64,000 nt of DNA, taken from the NCBI GenBank assembly GCA_030278955.1, contig JAOANR010000010.1:14367086-14431085 (forward strand), given 5' to 3'. The translations under genes were made by a program, and so were the position numbers. The stretch comes from Hygrophila difformis. Its lineage: Eukaryota; Streptophyta; Magnoliopsida; Lamiales; Acanthaceae. The notes below the pieces were generated by a model. The model searched no databases. It was given only the letters and a program-made list of their open reading frames with translations, and was not told the origin of the DNA. Shown one piece after another: positions 1 through 11,641 of this stretch (position 1 is the first letter of the stretch; each line of letters starts with the position of its first letter).

Positions 1-816
1 ACCGGCGATACCAAGAGGGGGCGCTTTGCTCGACTTGCAGTCCGGATCGACTTGACCAAACCCTTGACACCCTACATTACTATATATGGCATAGACTTCA
101 ATGTGGAGTATGAGAATCTCAAGATGGTTTGTTTCCTTTGTGGCAAATATGGTCACATGCAGGCGATTTGTCCTTCATCAGAAACTCCCAAGGAAAATCC
201 TCCTATTCCGGCCAACCCTATTGAAGAAAGTTTACCTCCGGACAACACCTATGGACCCTGGATGCTGGTTCAATCCACGAGGAGACAGCCTACCAGACCC
301 GCCAAGCCTAACATTCCATCTTCTTCAACAAGAGACAACCGTTTTTCTGTGCTTGAAGATGCATCCAAACCTTCAGACCAGGATGGCCATCACCCCCCCC
401 CCCCTCAAATTCACAATTCAGTAGCCCATAGGCGAGTGAATCCCCCTCCTACCGTGCCCAGGACGAATAGAAGGGCCACTGTCAATCCCTCCATTCCTCC
501 ACAACACTCAGCCATCAACTCTAACCCCTCTGCATCCTCTACACCTCGGACTCAACCTTTTGGAATGAGAGCTTTCCCCTCTCATACCTCCCTCCAAGCT
601 GATTACCATACAACGGTTTCTTTTACAGATCCTTCTTCCATTAAGTTCAAAAAATCTAATCTTCCTCCAAACAGTTTGGGTGGCCGACCTCCTGATAATA
701 TGGATACATCTTCCTTTGAGCCAGATTCCAATGTTGATCCTATGGATACGGAAGACCCCTCATACGGATCACTCCCTTTAAGAGCAGCAAGTGTGCCGCC
801 ACACCTAAGCCTCTAG
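1..816 (+). CDS. LINE ORF1 (DUF4283-like/zinc-knuckle protein), 5' partial
   Basis: The frame is open from base 1, and the N-terminal part of the protein lies outside the window. Residues just after the start (VRIDLTKPL, then a short beta-rich stretch) match the end of the DUF4283 region of plant LINE ORF1 proteins. They are followed by a CCHC knuckle, CFLCGKYGHMQAIC, at about 130-175, which should bind element RNA. The rest is a proline- and serine-rich linker of low complexity, including a run of C at about 390-402 that encodes consecutive prolines. No stop is seen in the visible part, in contrast to ORF2. The first methionine in the window (52) is internal and is not a real start. Confidence 0.8.
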   Translation, partial: TGDTKRGRFARLAVRIDLTKPLTPYITIYGIDFNVEYENLKMVCFLCGKYGHMQAICPSSETPKENPPIPANPIEESLPPDNTYGPWMLVQSTRRQPTRPAKPNIPSSSTRDNRFSVLEDASKPSDQDGHHPPPPQIHNSVAHRRVNPPPTVPRTNRRATVNPSIPPQHSAINSNPSASSTPRTQPFGMRAFPSHTSLQADYHTTVSFTDPSSIKFKKSNLPPNSLGGRPPDNMDTSSFEPDSNVDPMDTEDPSYGSLPLRAASVPPHLSL

Positions 817-851
817 CCCAATCCGGGTAACACTAAACTTTTTCAGTTTTT

Positions 852-3800
852 ATGACTTTTACTTTTGTATGCTGGAATGTACAAGGTGCAGGTTCTAATG
901 TGTTCAGAAGGGAGTTCAAAGACATGACCGCTCGCCACAAGGTCGATCTTATAGCCATGTTTGAACCTAGAATTAGTGGAGACAGGGCGGATAATTTCAT
1001 CAAGAGGAGTGGTTTCTCATTTTCATTCAGGATTGAGGCTGCAGGTTTTTCAGGTGGCATTTGGCTTCTTTGGAGAGACACGATCAAAGTGGACATTATT
1101 GAATGTCATCCGCAATTTATTGACTCTAATATTACATTTCAGAATATTTCTTTGCATATAACCTTTGTCTATGCAGCTCCCAACAAATCTCGTCGTGCTT
1201 GTTTATGGCCGGAATTGTCTAGAATTTGCAATAATAGCCATGGTCCTTGGTTGGTCGGAGGAGATCTTAATTGTATTGCTCGCCCTTCGGAATCTAAAGG
1301 TGGCTCTAACTGTTTCACTTCCTGCTCAGAACTTTAGAGTTGGAACTCAGCAAATAACCTCTCTGAATTAAGGAATTTTGGTAACCACTTCACTTGGGTC
1401 CGTGGCTCTCTCAGAAGACGGCTTGACAGACTTCTTAGCAACTCCAATTGGTCTTCTTACCCTGCGTGTACTGTGGAGATCCTCCCTCACCTTCACTCCG
1501 ATCACGCCCCTCTCCTCACTAGAATGCTGTGTTTTGATAATGTCAACATCCCTCGGTCGAAAAATTTTAAATACAAAGTAGCCTGGCAAATGCACCCGAG
1601 CTTTATCCATATTATTTCAGATGTTTGGAAGACTAATAATCCCCTTATTAGAAAGCTTTCTCTTCTCCAGAATAAGGCCACTCTCTGGCACAACAATGTC
1701 TACAATTTGATCTATAAACGCAAGGCAAGACTACGGGCTAGACTGGCGGCATAGAAAAGATCAACAACTGGCTGGATAGAAGTTTCCTTATTCGTCTTCA
1801 TGAACAGCTGCATGCTGAACTCACCAAAATTTTAGAGGATGAAGAACTCATTTGGATTCAGAGAAGTGTCCGAGATTGGAATTTTGCTGGGGATCAAAAT
1901 ACCAAATTCTATCACCAATTTGTCAAAAACCGCAACAACAGAAAACTCTTTACTCTCCTTGAAGACTCATATGGTGTTTTATATTTTGATCCTCTCCAAA
2001 TTCAAGACATGGTCCCCAACTTCTTCGAGAATCTCTATAAGAAAGATTTCAGTAATAGACCGCTCCCTTTTCACTGTCATTATTTGGTTCCCACTCTCAC
2101 TATTGAGGAATCGGAGTTGATTATCAGTCCTCTTTCCAATGAAGAAATTTGGTCGGCTATTTAAGGCATGTCTCCGCTTAAGGCCCCCGGACCCAATGGT
2201 TTTCATGCCGCTTTCTACCAAAGAAACTAGAACATCATTGGTCAAGATACTTGCAATCATCTTAAACAGTGCTTCACTGATCCCTTCTTAATCAAAGAAT
2301 TCAACCAGACGACTATTGTTCTTATTCCCAAGACCCTCAATCCCAAATCTGTTACTCAATTCAGACCTATAAGCCTTTGCAATGTAGTCTATAAAATCCT
2401 CACCAAGGCTATCTCCAACGGAATGGCTCCTCTCATCCATCGGCTCATTTCTTCCGGCCAAGCTAGCTTTGTCCCCAGTCGCATTATATAGGAAAACATT
2501 AATATTTTCAATGAGATCTCACACCTCATGGAAAAATCCACAGCAAAGCCAGGCCTCATGACCATCAAACTCGATCTGGAAAAAGCCTATGATAAGCTTG
2601 ACTGGCTCTTTATTCGTGAAACCTCACTTATATGGCTTTCCCTCTTCTTCTTCTTCTTTTTTTTTTTTTAATAAACTTGATCATGTACTGCATTGAATCA
2701 TCTACTATGCAGGTTATGTGGAATGGCATGCCATCCACCACCTTCCAGCCCTCTCGAGAAATTAGACAAGGCGACCCGATGTCACCATATATTTTCATTC
2801 TTTGCATGGATCGTCTTGGTGCTATGATCAACAATTCTGTGGCTCAAGGAATCTGGAAAGCTCCCAAATGGAATAAGAACCAACTCAATATTCCCTATAT
2901 TTTCTTTGCTGACAATATACTTCTATTCTCTAAAGCTAGTTTGGATCAATCTCAGAATATCAAAACCATACTCTCTGAGTTTTGCTCCAGGTCTGGTCTG
3001 TCCATAAGCCTCCAGAAATCCAAGGTTGTGTTTGGCAAATCTGTCCGAAGAGCCGACCAAGTTTGCATTGAGAGAGAGCTTGGTATCCACGCTTCTTCTA
3101 ATATTGGATCTTATCTCGGCATTCCATTCTTCTCAGGAAAGCGTTCCTCTTCTTACTTTAATTTCATCCTCGAAAAAATGCATGCCTAACTTAATGGTTG
3201 GAGCTGTAAATTCCTTAGTTTTGCTGGTCGCATTACACTAATTAGATCTGTTCTCTAGGCTCTCGTTATTTATCTAATGCAGGTTATGAAAATCCCTACT
3301 GGGGTCATTACTGAGATGGAGCGTATATGCCGTAACTTCCTCTGGGGTACTACAAAAAACAATAAGAAAGTCCATTTTATTGCTTGGGAACATGTCACTC
3401 ATGATATTGCTAATGGTGGCCTTGGTATCAACAACCTTGCAATCCTGAATCATGCTCTTCTTATGAAGAGCTATTGGAATCTCCTTGGCCGTGATACTAC
3501 TTGGACAAACCTCCTTAAATCTCGCTACAGCTGGAAACGCCATAACCTGAAACAAAAATCCCCTTCCCTTTCTTACTTTGCTAAAGACCTTATGAGGGTC
3601 TTTCCCCTTGGTGGGATGGAAAAGGGCAACGGTAAGCAAATTCTTTTTTGGTGTGATCATTGGCTTAACAATTTTTCCACATTGCAGGAGTATGCCCTAT
3701 GCCCTCTCACGGACACGGACCTGGATAGGACCTTGGCTTCCTATGCTGATTCTGATGCTTGGAGAATGTATGAGCTGATAGAGATGCTGATAGAGATGCT

Positions 3801-4911
3801 TCCAGTTGACATCCTACAGGCCATCAACTCAATTGTTCCTCCCAGCATTTCTGATCCTGATGACATTCATTATTCCAAGAGCGCCAGGGAGGCAATCAAA
3901 CTTGCATTGGCATATCCCAGCCCATCACTTCCCATCTGGAAAAAAATTTGGAGATGGCCCTGTCCTCAACGCTCGAGAGCTTTCCTTTGGCTTTGTTTTC
4001 ACAATAAAATCCTGACTGCAACCGAACGCTACAAGAGACATCTCTCTATAGATGAAAGCTGCCAGTTTTGCGGTAGTCAAGAGAGCCCCATTCACGCCCT
4101 TAGAGACTGCCCTACCTCAGCTCAAATTTGGCACAAACTCGAGTTCTCTGGACGTTCATTCTGGACCACCTCCATTCAAGAATGGATTGGTTCAAACCTT
4201 TGCACGAAAGCTGACAACCTTGATGCTACAACCTTTGCTATTGGAGTATGGCTTATTTGGAAAGCAAGGTGCAAACAACTGCTCAGCACTACTGACCCCA
4301 AGTGGGATTCCCTCCATGCAACCATCATCCGCAGAAGTAAAGAATTCATGACATCCCTTACTGCTTCCAAGAATGTAGGCAGGAGCAATTGGAGATTGGC
4401 TCGAGTGAGATGGAGAAAACCCCCTACGGGCTGGTTTAAACTAAACAGTGATGGAAGCTCGTCCTCTTCAAAGAGTACAGCTGGCGGAGTTATCCGTGAT
4501 TCCAATGGACATTGGATTAGTGGAGTCCGTATGAAGAAAGGAGCAATGGATGTCCTGCATGCCGAGGCATGGGGAATTCTTCTCGGCCTCCAAGAAGCTT
4601 GGAACCTGGGAATTACTCACCTGGAAGTCGAGAGTGACTGCACCCAAGTCATCAACCTGATTAACGCCAACACAGTTACATTTGGTAACTACGTCGATGT
4701 CTTTTCCAAAATCCAGCTTATGAGAACCTGGAGTTGGCAGCTCAAATTCTCTACTATCCCTAGGGAGACTAATATGGTTTGTGACCTTATGCTACGAGAT
4801 AAACATTTCTTGTTTGGTACCGAACACCTACCCCGTCCCCCCGATTTTATTCGGGATGCATTGATGCACGACGCTATGGGCTTGTATAATTGGCATCATT
4901 TTGTTGAATGA
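852..4911 (+). pseudogene. LINE ORF2: endonuclease-RT-RNase H polyprotein, broken
   Basis: The apurinic-type endonuclease starts at 852 (CWNVQGAG). The metal-binding E is near 965 (EPRISG) and the GDLN motif near 1263. A frameshift near 1330 precedes the SDHAPL catalytic motif (about 1499). RT blocks follow: LIPKTLNPKSVTQFRPISL (about 2320-2377), RQGDPMSPYIF (about 2765) and the catalytic box as FADNILLF (about 2906), where the second catalytic Asp is Asn. In-frame stops occur near 2162, 2229 and 2490. A CTT/T expansion at 2640-2670 replaces a short RT stretch. The 3277-4911 frame is open. It contains the zinc-like C-x2-C...H...C reverse-transcriptase tail (zf-RVT, about 4063-4110) and an RNase H with NSDGS, AEAWG and VESDC (about 4444-4640). 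The enzyme once made and integrated LINE cDNA; this copy cannot. Confidence 0.85.
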
Positions 4912-4946
4912 AATGGCTACGGCTCCCCTTTTATCGAAAAAAAAAT

Positions 4947-5705
4947 AAATTATATAAATATTATAGGATTAGACGATCTAATAAAAGCCAATTTGATTAT
5001 ATTTTTTGTTATTAATTAAGTCAAAATTAAAGTCAAAAAAATCAAATGAAATATAAAATATAAATAATGGGACGTAATATCCATCGCATGTCTGGTGCGC
5101 ATCAAAGGATTTGATAACCAACCTGAGGAATTAATTTCCTAATTTAGTCGATCAAACCCAAAATTAACCTGGTTATAAAAAAATTGAATTGAATTATTAA
5201 AAATTTATTCTTGTTTCGTAAATCATGATGGGCTCATTCACATGACTGCATGAGGCAGCCCTTGATAATAAATTCAATTGCGTCCAACCCCTATTTATTA
5301 ATATACCTGATTTTCTTTTTATCCATTATTATACTACCAAAAAAACAAAATTATAAGATTGCGTAATGAATGCATACAATTCCCGTGTGCTGAACAAAAT
5401 AATTATGAAAAGTAAATACATAAATCAGTATTTCTTTTTTTTTTTTGGAAAAGTAGAGGGCCGGAGCCATTTATTCAATAAATACATAATCATATTAGTT
5501 TGATAAAAAAAATATAGAAAAAAAATACATAATATCCTATAACAACGATTGGGAGAGGATTCTTAAAATTAATTAATCTAATCACCAATAAACCATCGAA
5601 TTATCTAAAAAGAATGCACTTTTGGCTTTACTTCAATATGCTGCACCTTTTTTTTATCTGGAAAAATAGAATTTATTTGGTTTTTGAATAAGCGATTTAA
5701 ATATG
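4947..5705. other. AT-rich spacer without recognised gene
   Basis: This stretch has no ORF of note and no clear repeat ends. It is the left flank of the nested Copia insertion; bases 5706-5710 (ATTAT) are the left copy of that element's target-site duplication. The sequence that was adjacent before insertion resumes at 36567. Confidence 0.6.
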
Positions 5706-5710
5706 ATTAT

Positions 5711-6061
5711 TGTTGTGAATTACTTCATATATGTGGCCACTGCTCAAGTTGAACAAGAAATACAAGAAAGAGAGATAAGGGAAGCCTCAAGTTGAACAAG
5801 AAATACAAGAAAGAAAGATAAGGGAAGCAGTGATGATTGAAGAGAAATAATATAGAGGAATAGAGAGAGTCTGAGAGAGAAAATGGAAACGAGAGAAATT
5901 AATTATTGTAACTTGTTTTCTTATCTCAATGGGAGTATTACAATGGCGTATATATAAGCAAATAAAATCACTCTCCCGACACTTGTAGAGGAATTGCTTT
6001 GGTGTATTGTAATGAAGACGTTCAACAATCCATGTGAGTAAAATTGCCAGCATTTATGATA
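5711..6061 (-). repeat. 3' LTR of the host Copia element
   Basis: This 351-bp LTR starts TGTTGTGAATT on the plus strand and ends at CATTTATGATA. Its partner is the split 5' LTR (20168-20198 plus 36164-36561), and a third copy of the LTR lies at 17066-17473. It has two copies of a roughly 43-bp unit (CTCAAGTTGAACAAG...GGGAAGC) at about 5744-5830. A TATA-like tract at about 5948-5956 is oriented to drive minus-strand transcription. Confidence 0.88.
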
Positions 6062-6073
6062 CTCCCCCTTTTA
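6062..6073 (-). promoter_or_regulatory. Polypurine tract of the host Copia element
   Basis: On the minus strand this reads as a purine run (TAAAAGGGGGAG) directly before the 3' LTR start, where plus-strand DNA synthesis is primed. The inserted LTR fragment carries a related tract (AAAGGGAGAG) just before 17066. Confidence 0.75.
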
Positions 6074-6226
6074 ATGTCTTCAATATAAAGAATATGCTTC
6101 GTTAAAACCTTACTAGGAAAAAACCCAGTGGGAAAAAATCCTTGTGAAGGAAAAAGAGTACAGTATTCTTGTATCCATTGCTCCCCTGATTTGGACATCA
6201 TTTTATATCTCGAAGCTGCCGCATTC

Positions 6227-8210
6227 TGATGAGTGATTTTCACCACTTATATTTTACCACAAGCGGATGGTTGTCATCAAGTAATAAAAACCGGTGAATA
6301 CCGGGTCGAACCCAAGGGAATTCAGAATATTAATTCATTCTGGAGAAAACTTAGTCATTTTAAGTTCATTAATAATATATATTATATTTTGAAAAGAGTT
6401 TGTTTAATTCTAATGGTGATTAAATTAAAATTATAGCATTAAATTTAAAAATAAAGCAAGTTAAAAATTTAAAATAATAAAAATAAAGATAAGATATATG
6501 CTTGTAATGATTTAGAACATGCAATCTTTATATAAAAGTGAAATTGCATAATGATTTAGCATTTCCCAATGTCTAAAAAGATCAATTTCAGCCGATTCAA
6601 TAATTTTATAAAGATTAAAAATATGTCAATTTCCTAATTTTCATAATTTGTAAAAACAGACTTCATGGAAGCAAATTAAATTATCTAACATTCTGCAATC
6701 ATCAGTCTAGGCATAAATTTGAGTCTTTCCCAAGCATACAAATTTTCCTATTGTGATTAAACGACACATTTCATTTCCCAAATCAGCATGTACATGCCAG
6801 AATCTATTTTAATGTGATTTATTCCCAAGACCGGTACTAAAATCTAATTTCCACTTTTTATCTCCCGATTTAGCAAAGCAGAAATCATACAATTCTAACA
6901 TTTAATTATGCAGAATAGTGTAAATAATCTAACAATTATGGTAAAATATCGATGAAACATGGTAAAATGGATTAAATTATTAATTTTAAGATGTAGACAG
7001 ATTAGAATGATTTTCAGATTGCTAAAAGTAGAAATTGCAGATTGATCGATCAATTAAGATTTAGCAGATAAAAATATAAAACATCAGATTTTTGCCTAAA
7101 TAGATTTATCGACCAAACTTATGCAGCAGATTAACAATCCTAATACAGATTCTAACATCTTTGCAGATTACTCCAAATTACAACATAAAACAGCGACATT
7201 TATATTACTCCCATAAAAGATAGATTCGTACTTCAAAGTAATTCCGAACTCCCGTTCTAGAACACTTCTAACACGAACAACATAGAAATCCATTTACAAA
7301 TATGAAAACAGTAGGAAATTATGTCTAAAAGCAAATCCTAAACATTACAAAGCGAGAAAAAAGGAAAACAACACCTAGAATGCGAAGAACACAGTCAGAG
7401 AAGACGCTCTGATCACTTCCTCCGGCATGGTTCGGTGTTATCGGCCTTCTTCTCCAAAGTTGGAGAACTTTTCTGTCGAGAATATTAGTCTGCTTTGAGT
7501 CTCCGATGAAGAGAATGGCGAAAAACCGCGTTTAAAACCGAGTTCGGGAGGTTAGAAAACTGCCCAACCGCGACTGTGGCGCAAAAAGTGGCGCTCGGGA
7601 GAGGTTTTCGGCGCCACCAAGAAGCTGCGGCGCATAACGACGATTTTCCAAATTTCTGTGTGCGGCGCATTTTTCGGCGCTCGGAGGCCAATTTAGGCGC
7701 CGCCAAGCACGTGCGGCGCATTCTGACAGTTTCTCCATTTTGACCTGCGGCGCATTTTGCGGCGCTCCGGAGCATATTTAGGCGCCACCCAGCGTATGCG
7801 GCGCATCCTGAAGCTTTTTCCATCCGAAATTTTCCCAAGTGTTGATGCGTCGCCTGATGTGGCGCTCAGGGCTCGATGTGGGCGCCGACATGCCTATGCG
7901 GCGCATTCTGGGCACAGTCCAGTGTTGAAAAATCCGAACTTGTCATCTTTTGTTCTCCGAACATCTTCTTTCTTCATTTTAATGCCTGAAACATCATTGC
8001 AATGTATTAGGTTTGCCAAAGTCTTATTAAAAACACATAAAAACATGGTAAATTTAACCTAAATAAGCCAAATCTAACCATGATCACTTCAAAAATAAAA
8101 ACACATGAAATACACCTAAAAGTGCAATAAATTAAGGTAAAATGTACTCATTTTGGACATATTGTGGTACAATTCAAGCTTGTATAAGTGTGGTTTCACA
8201 GGGTGCATCA
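6227..8210 (-). repeat. LARD 3' LTR (1,984 bp)
   Basis: It pairs with 12998-14987. By eye the two LTRs differ at about nine single bases and one 6-bp indel (extra bases near 13664-13669 in the other copy), so the insertion is recent. The LTR is AT-rich except for a GC-rich block of repeated GCGGCGCA boxes at 7575-7906. Confidence 0.92.
7575..7906. repeat. GC-rich array of GGCGC/TGCGGCGCAT boxes inside the LARD LTR
   Basis: The box TGYGGCGCA recurs at 7575, 7626, 7661, 7712, 7746, 7797 and 7897. The spacing alternates about 51 and 35 bp, giving modules of about 85 bp, each also carrying GGCGCTC and GGCGCC motifs. The block is strikingly GC- and CpG-rich compared with the surrounding LTR. The same array occurs in the other LTR from about 14352 to 14683. 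Short ORFs through it are by-products of the repeats. Confidence 0.8.
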
Positions 8211-8226
8211 ACATCCTCACACTTAA
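8211..8226 (-). promoter_or_regulatory. LARD polypurine tract
   Basis: On the minus strand TTAAGTGTGAGGATGT abuts the 3' LTR start (TGATGCACC). A hairpin with arms ATTGCTC/GAGCAAT lies just upstream on that strand. This is the expected site of plus-strand priming. Confidence 0.65.
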
Positions 8227-11200
8227 ATATTGCTCGTCTCTTGAGCAATGAAGTCAATTAACACATCAACATGCCAATCAAGATAATAAAGATGAAGTCT
8301 CTACAGTTCTGCCAAATCATAGATTTCAACAACGCAATGAGCTAAAAAGATTCAAAAGTTTAATGTGCTAGAACAAGGTAAATTGTCATGCATCAGCTAT
8401 CAAAACCAGGTGTCCAAAGCACTTACAGTACAAAAGGCGGATCAATCACACATAGCAACTCGAAATGGGAGAGTGAATAATGTAAATATGCTTTTCTATT
8501 CCCGTCTTCAAATATGCTCAATTAATGACTCGGTTTCACAATTATTCTAGACACTTTGGCTGAGTTGTAGACGGTTGAATTCCAAAAGCTACTCATGTCT
8601 AAGAATACGTGCCAGTCATATAGCCAAGAGTTTATAAATATTCTGTTTAATACCCCTTTATTCAACATTTTCTCTTTTTTTTTGGATCTTGCATTTTCTC
8701 ATTTTTCTTTTCTTTTTCTTTCTTTTTGCAAGATATAATTACTGTTTTTCTTCATTTCATTTTGTTTGTTTTTTTTTTTAAATAGAGGTTTTACTCTGAC
8801 TTTATTGTAATTAAGCATTTAAGGAGACATGGGACGAGCATATTCATATAAAAATAATGATAACTCTCCACATAACAAATAAACCAGTCTAATTAATCAA
8901 AGGCTTTCGGCAAAGTAAATAGAATTGTCACCCATGTTCGAACAACTAGCATGACAATTTAACAAAGTCTAGGACTTTAAACTGAGAATCATAATGCTCA
9001 TTAAGTTGTAAAATCCGATCTAAGCAGAACAATTAGACTTATTCAGATTTCTCTTAAGATTGGCTGTGATGTGGTAATTCAAATAATAGCACACTGTGAA
9101 AACACAATTTAATCTAACATATTCAACATATCCAACCTAAAACATTTACCATATTTATTCTAAACATAAAGAAATATTAAAAACATAACTAAGCTCTTAT
9201 CCATTTATTCCCATGCAATTTAGTAAACATAAAACATGAAAAGATCACACCTGGAATGTTTGGGGCTTTGAATTTCACTTCATCATCACGGCTGTCATCA
9301 TGCTCCTTTGTTGGCATATCCTGCTTCTAATATGTATATATAGCAATTACTCAAGAAAATATGATTGTTAGTGCATATGAGAATTCCAAAGTAATCCAAT
9401 TAAATTCCATCCATAATTCAGATTTTAATATTTAATTTCAGAATTTTAATGTTAAAGTTCTGATTTTTAATATTAAGCAATTTTCATCAATTAAATAAAT
9501 ATGGACAGATTTGATAGATAATAAATATCAGAATTTACCAGAAGCAAAACATCATAAGTTCTAGAGCAGAATTTACAGCAAAATGCCAACTATAGCAAAA
9601 TATACCCTCATTCTTTATGATAACTCAACCCTGTATGATGTATTAAATAAATGGTTTATACATTGAATAACTAAATGGACCTGTTGATGAAGAATTTGGG
9701 GAATGTGATCATAATAGAAACTCCTCCATCCTCACACTTAAACTGAACTACCAGTTTAGTTTAAGTGCATAATAAAAGATTTAAAATATGGGATTAAAAC
9801 TTTTTAATTTCAAAAATAAGAATATATCATGCATTTAAAAAGTTAGACTGAATTAGATCATACTTTTTTAAACAGATAAAAATTTTAGTTTTTTTTTAAT
9901 ATGATCTATACATCATAATTTATTGATTTTAATGCCTGCATTGTGTAAAATCATAAAGATTCGACACTTCAACAATATTAATCCCGCTTCTTTCATCAAT
10001 TATCATGGTTATTTGCTTTCCTATGATCAAATCAACAGCTCACAACATTCCAGTTTAACATGATTCAAGTAAGAGCTATTTTATTAGAATTAAAAACATG
10101 CATAAACATAACTTAAACATAAATATAAACTTAACCACATGCTTACCATATTCACTATAAATAAAACACCTAAGTAGTGCATAGCAGAGCAAACCAATAT
10201 TCATAGCAAGAACATCCAACCAAGTAGCAAGGTATTTCTTATACAATATTTGTGGAACCTGGTTATACAAAAACTTTGGGTTAGTGATAAATATATGCAT
10301 TCCTCCCCATCCTCACACTTAAGTTTAAACCAAAAGTTTAACTTAAGTGCATTGTATAAAGCAAACATATATCAACCTAGAATGTGGGATCTAAACAACA
10401 CCAATATATTTTATTTTAAAAGCTATAAGTTCTAAGTCTCTTACAAATTTAAGAAAATCACCTTTTAGAACTTAAAACTTATTATTAAAAAGAACACATT
10501 TTTAAGTTATAAAAACTCCCTTTTTGTTCAAAATTTCAGAATTAATGCTTAAAGTTCACCAAATTAGCAAACTAGTTCTTATTAATGATTCGAAATAATG
10601 ATCAAGAACTTTTAGTTTATTGTTTTAAATAACATAAGTCTGCCTTTTTAGTTAAAAATTCGTAGAATGAGTTTTTATAATAGAAATGTTTCTCTTTTTT
10701 TTTCATAAATTAGAAACACATGAAGTTTCAAGCTTTAATGTTACCAAAATTTATTAATGTAGATTAAAACAACATGCTTAAAATATTCAAAGATCAACTT
10801 AAAAGATTAAACATGTTATTCTAACACATTTTTATAAGAAAATTTCAGATTTTAGATACTGTAATACCATTTTCCAAAGAGCTGTAATCTGAAATTTTAC
10901 AAACACTCTATAAATTTTAGCATAGGGCTTGAAAATATGTTCTAATACCATATTGTTCACTTCAACCTAACATTCATGCACTTAAACCAAGTTTTAATCC
11001 CACGTTCTAATAAACCCAAAATCAAAGCAACAACACAAATACCAACAATAATGCATTCTCAATCACAAAATTGGACAGATTATTGAACTAGGATAGCTAT
11101 ACTTACCCCAAATTGAAGCTTTGAAGCACTTTAACAAGAAATCCCCAAACTTGATAAGCTAGGGTTCTTGAGCCTCAATTTCAGCTTCAATTATCGAGTA

Positions 11201-11380
11201 CATTTCAGCTTCTACTTTCACCACATAACATGCACTACTTAATTATTAAATTAGAAATATGGTGGGCATATTTTATTAACAAAATTAAAGACCTAAACAA
11301 TTAAGCATAACGTGACATAAAATGAAAATAAAAACATGCATAAACCATAAATATGATAATAAAGACAAACAAAAAAACAG

Positions 11381-11451
11381 ATTATTATTATTATTATTAT
11401 ATTTATTATTATTATTATTATTTTATTTTTTTAATTATTATTATTATTATT
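11381..11451. repeat. ATT/TTA microsatellite, first block
   Basis: Nearly uninterrupted ATT trinucleotides with a short T-rich break near 11421-11431, inside the LARD interior. Confidence 0.95.
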
Positions 11452-11552
11452 TGAACTGTGGTGGACAGGAAATTGAGGATGATGACTGCGGTTGTGAGAT
11501 TCAATAGAGAGAGGACTGTGAAAGAGAGAACATGAGGGAGATGACTATTTTA

Positions 11553-11555
<3 letters not shown>

Positions 11556-11640
<85 letters not shown>

Positions 11641-11641
11641 T
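11556..11641. repeat. ATT/TTA microsatellite, second block
   Basis: About 28 uninterrupted TTA/ATT units within the LARD interior. Length is prone to assembly and slippage error. Confidence 0.95.

Larger units (their letters stand above)
1..4946 (+). mobile_element. LINE (non-LTR retrotransposon), 5' end outside window, decayed
   Basis: Two ORFs in LINE order (nucleic-acid-binding ORF1, then endonuclease-RT-RNase H ORF2) end shortly before an A-rich tail at about 4938-4946, after which coding similarity stops. No LTRs are present. The order of domains and the RNase H at the C-terminus fit the plant L1-type LINEs. The 5' end lies before base 1, so no target-site duplication can be tested. ORF2 has several stops and frameshifts, so the copy is dead. 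Confidence 0.9.

Noticed and set aside
5413..5489. Possible truncated SINE between TAAATACATAA repeats
   Set aside because: The repeats are AT-rich, and the T run does not start at the repeat edge as expected.
7485..8062. Arg/Ala-rich ORFs on both strands, repeated at 14262-14839
   Set aside because: They are frames through the GC-box array of the LARD LTR, with no domain.
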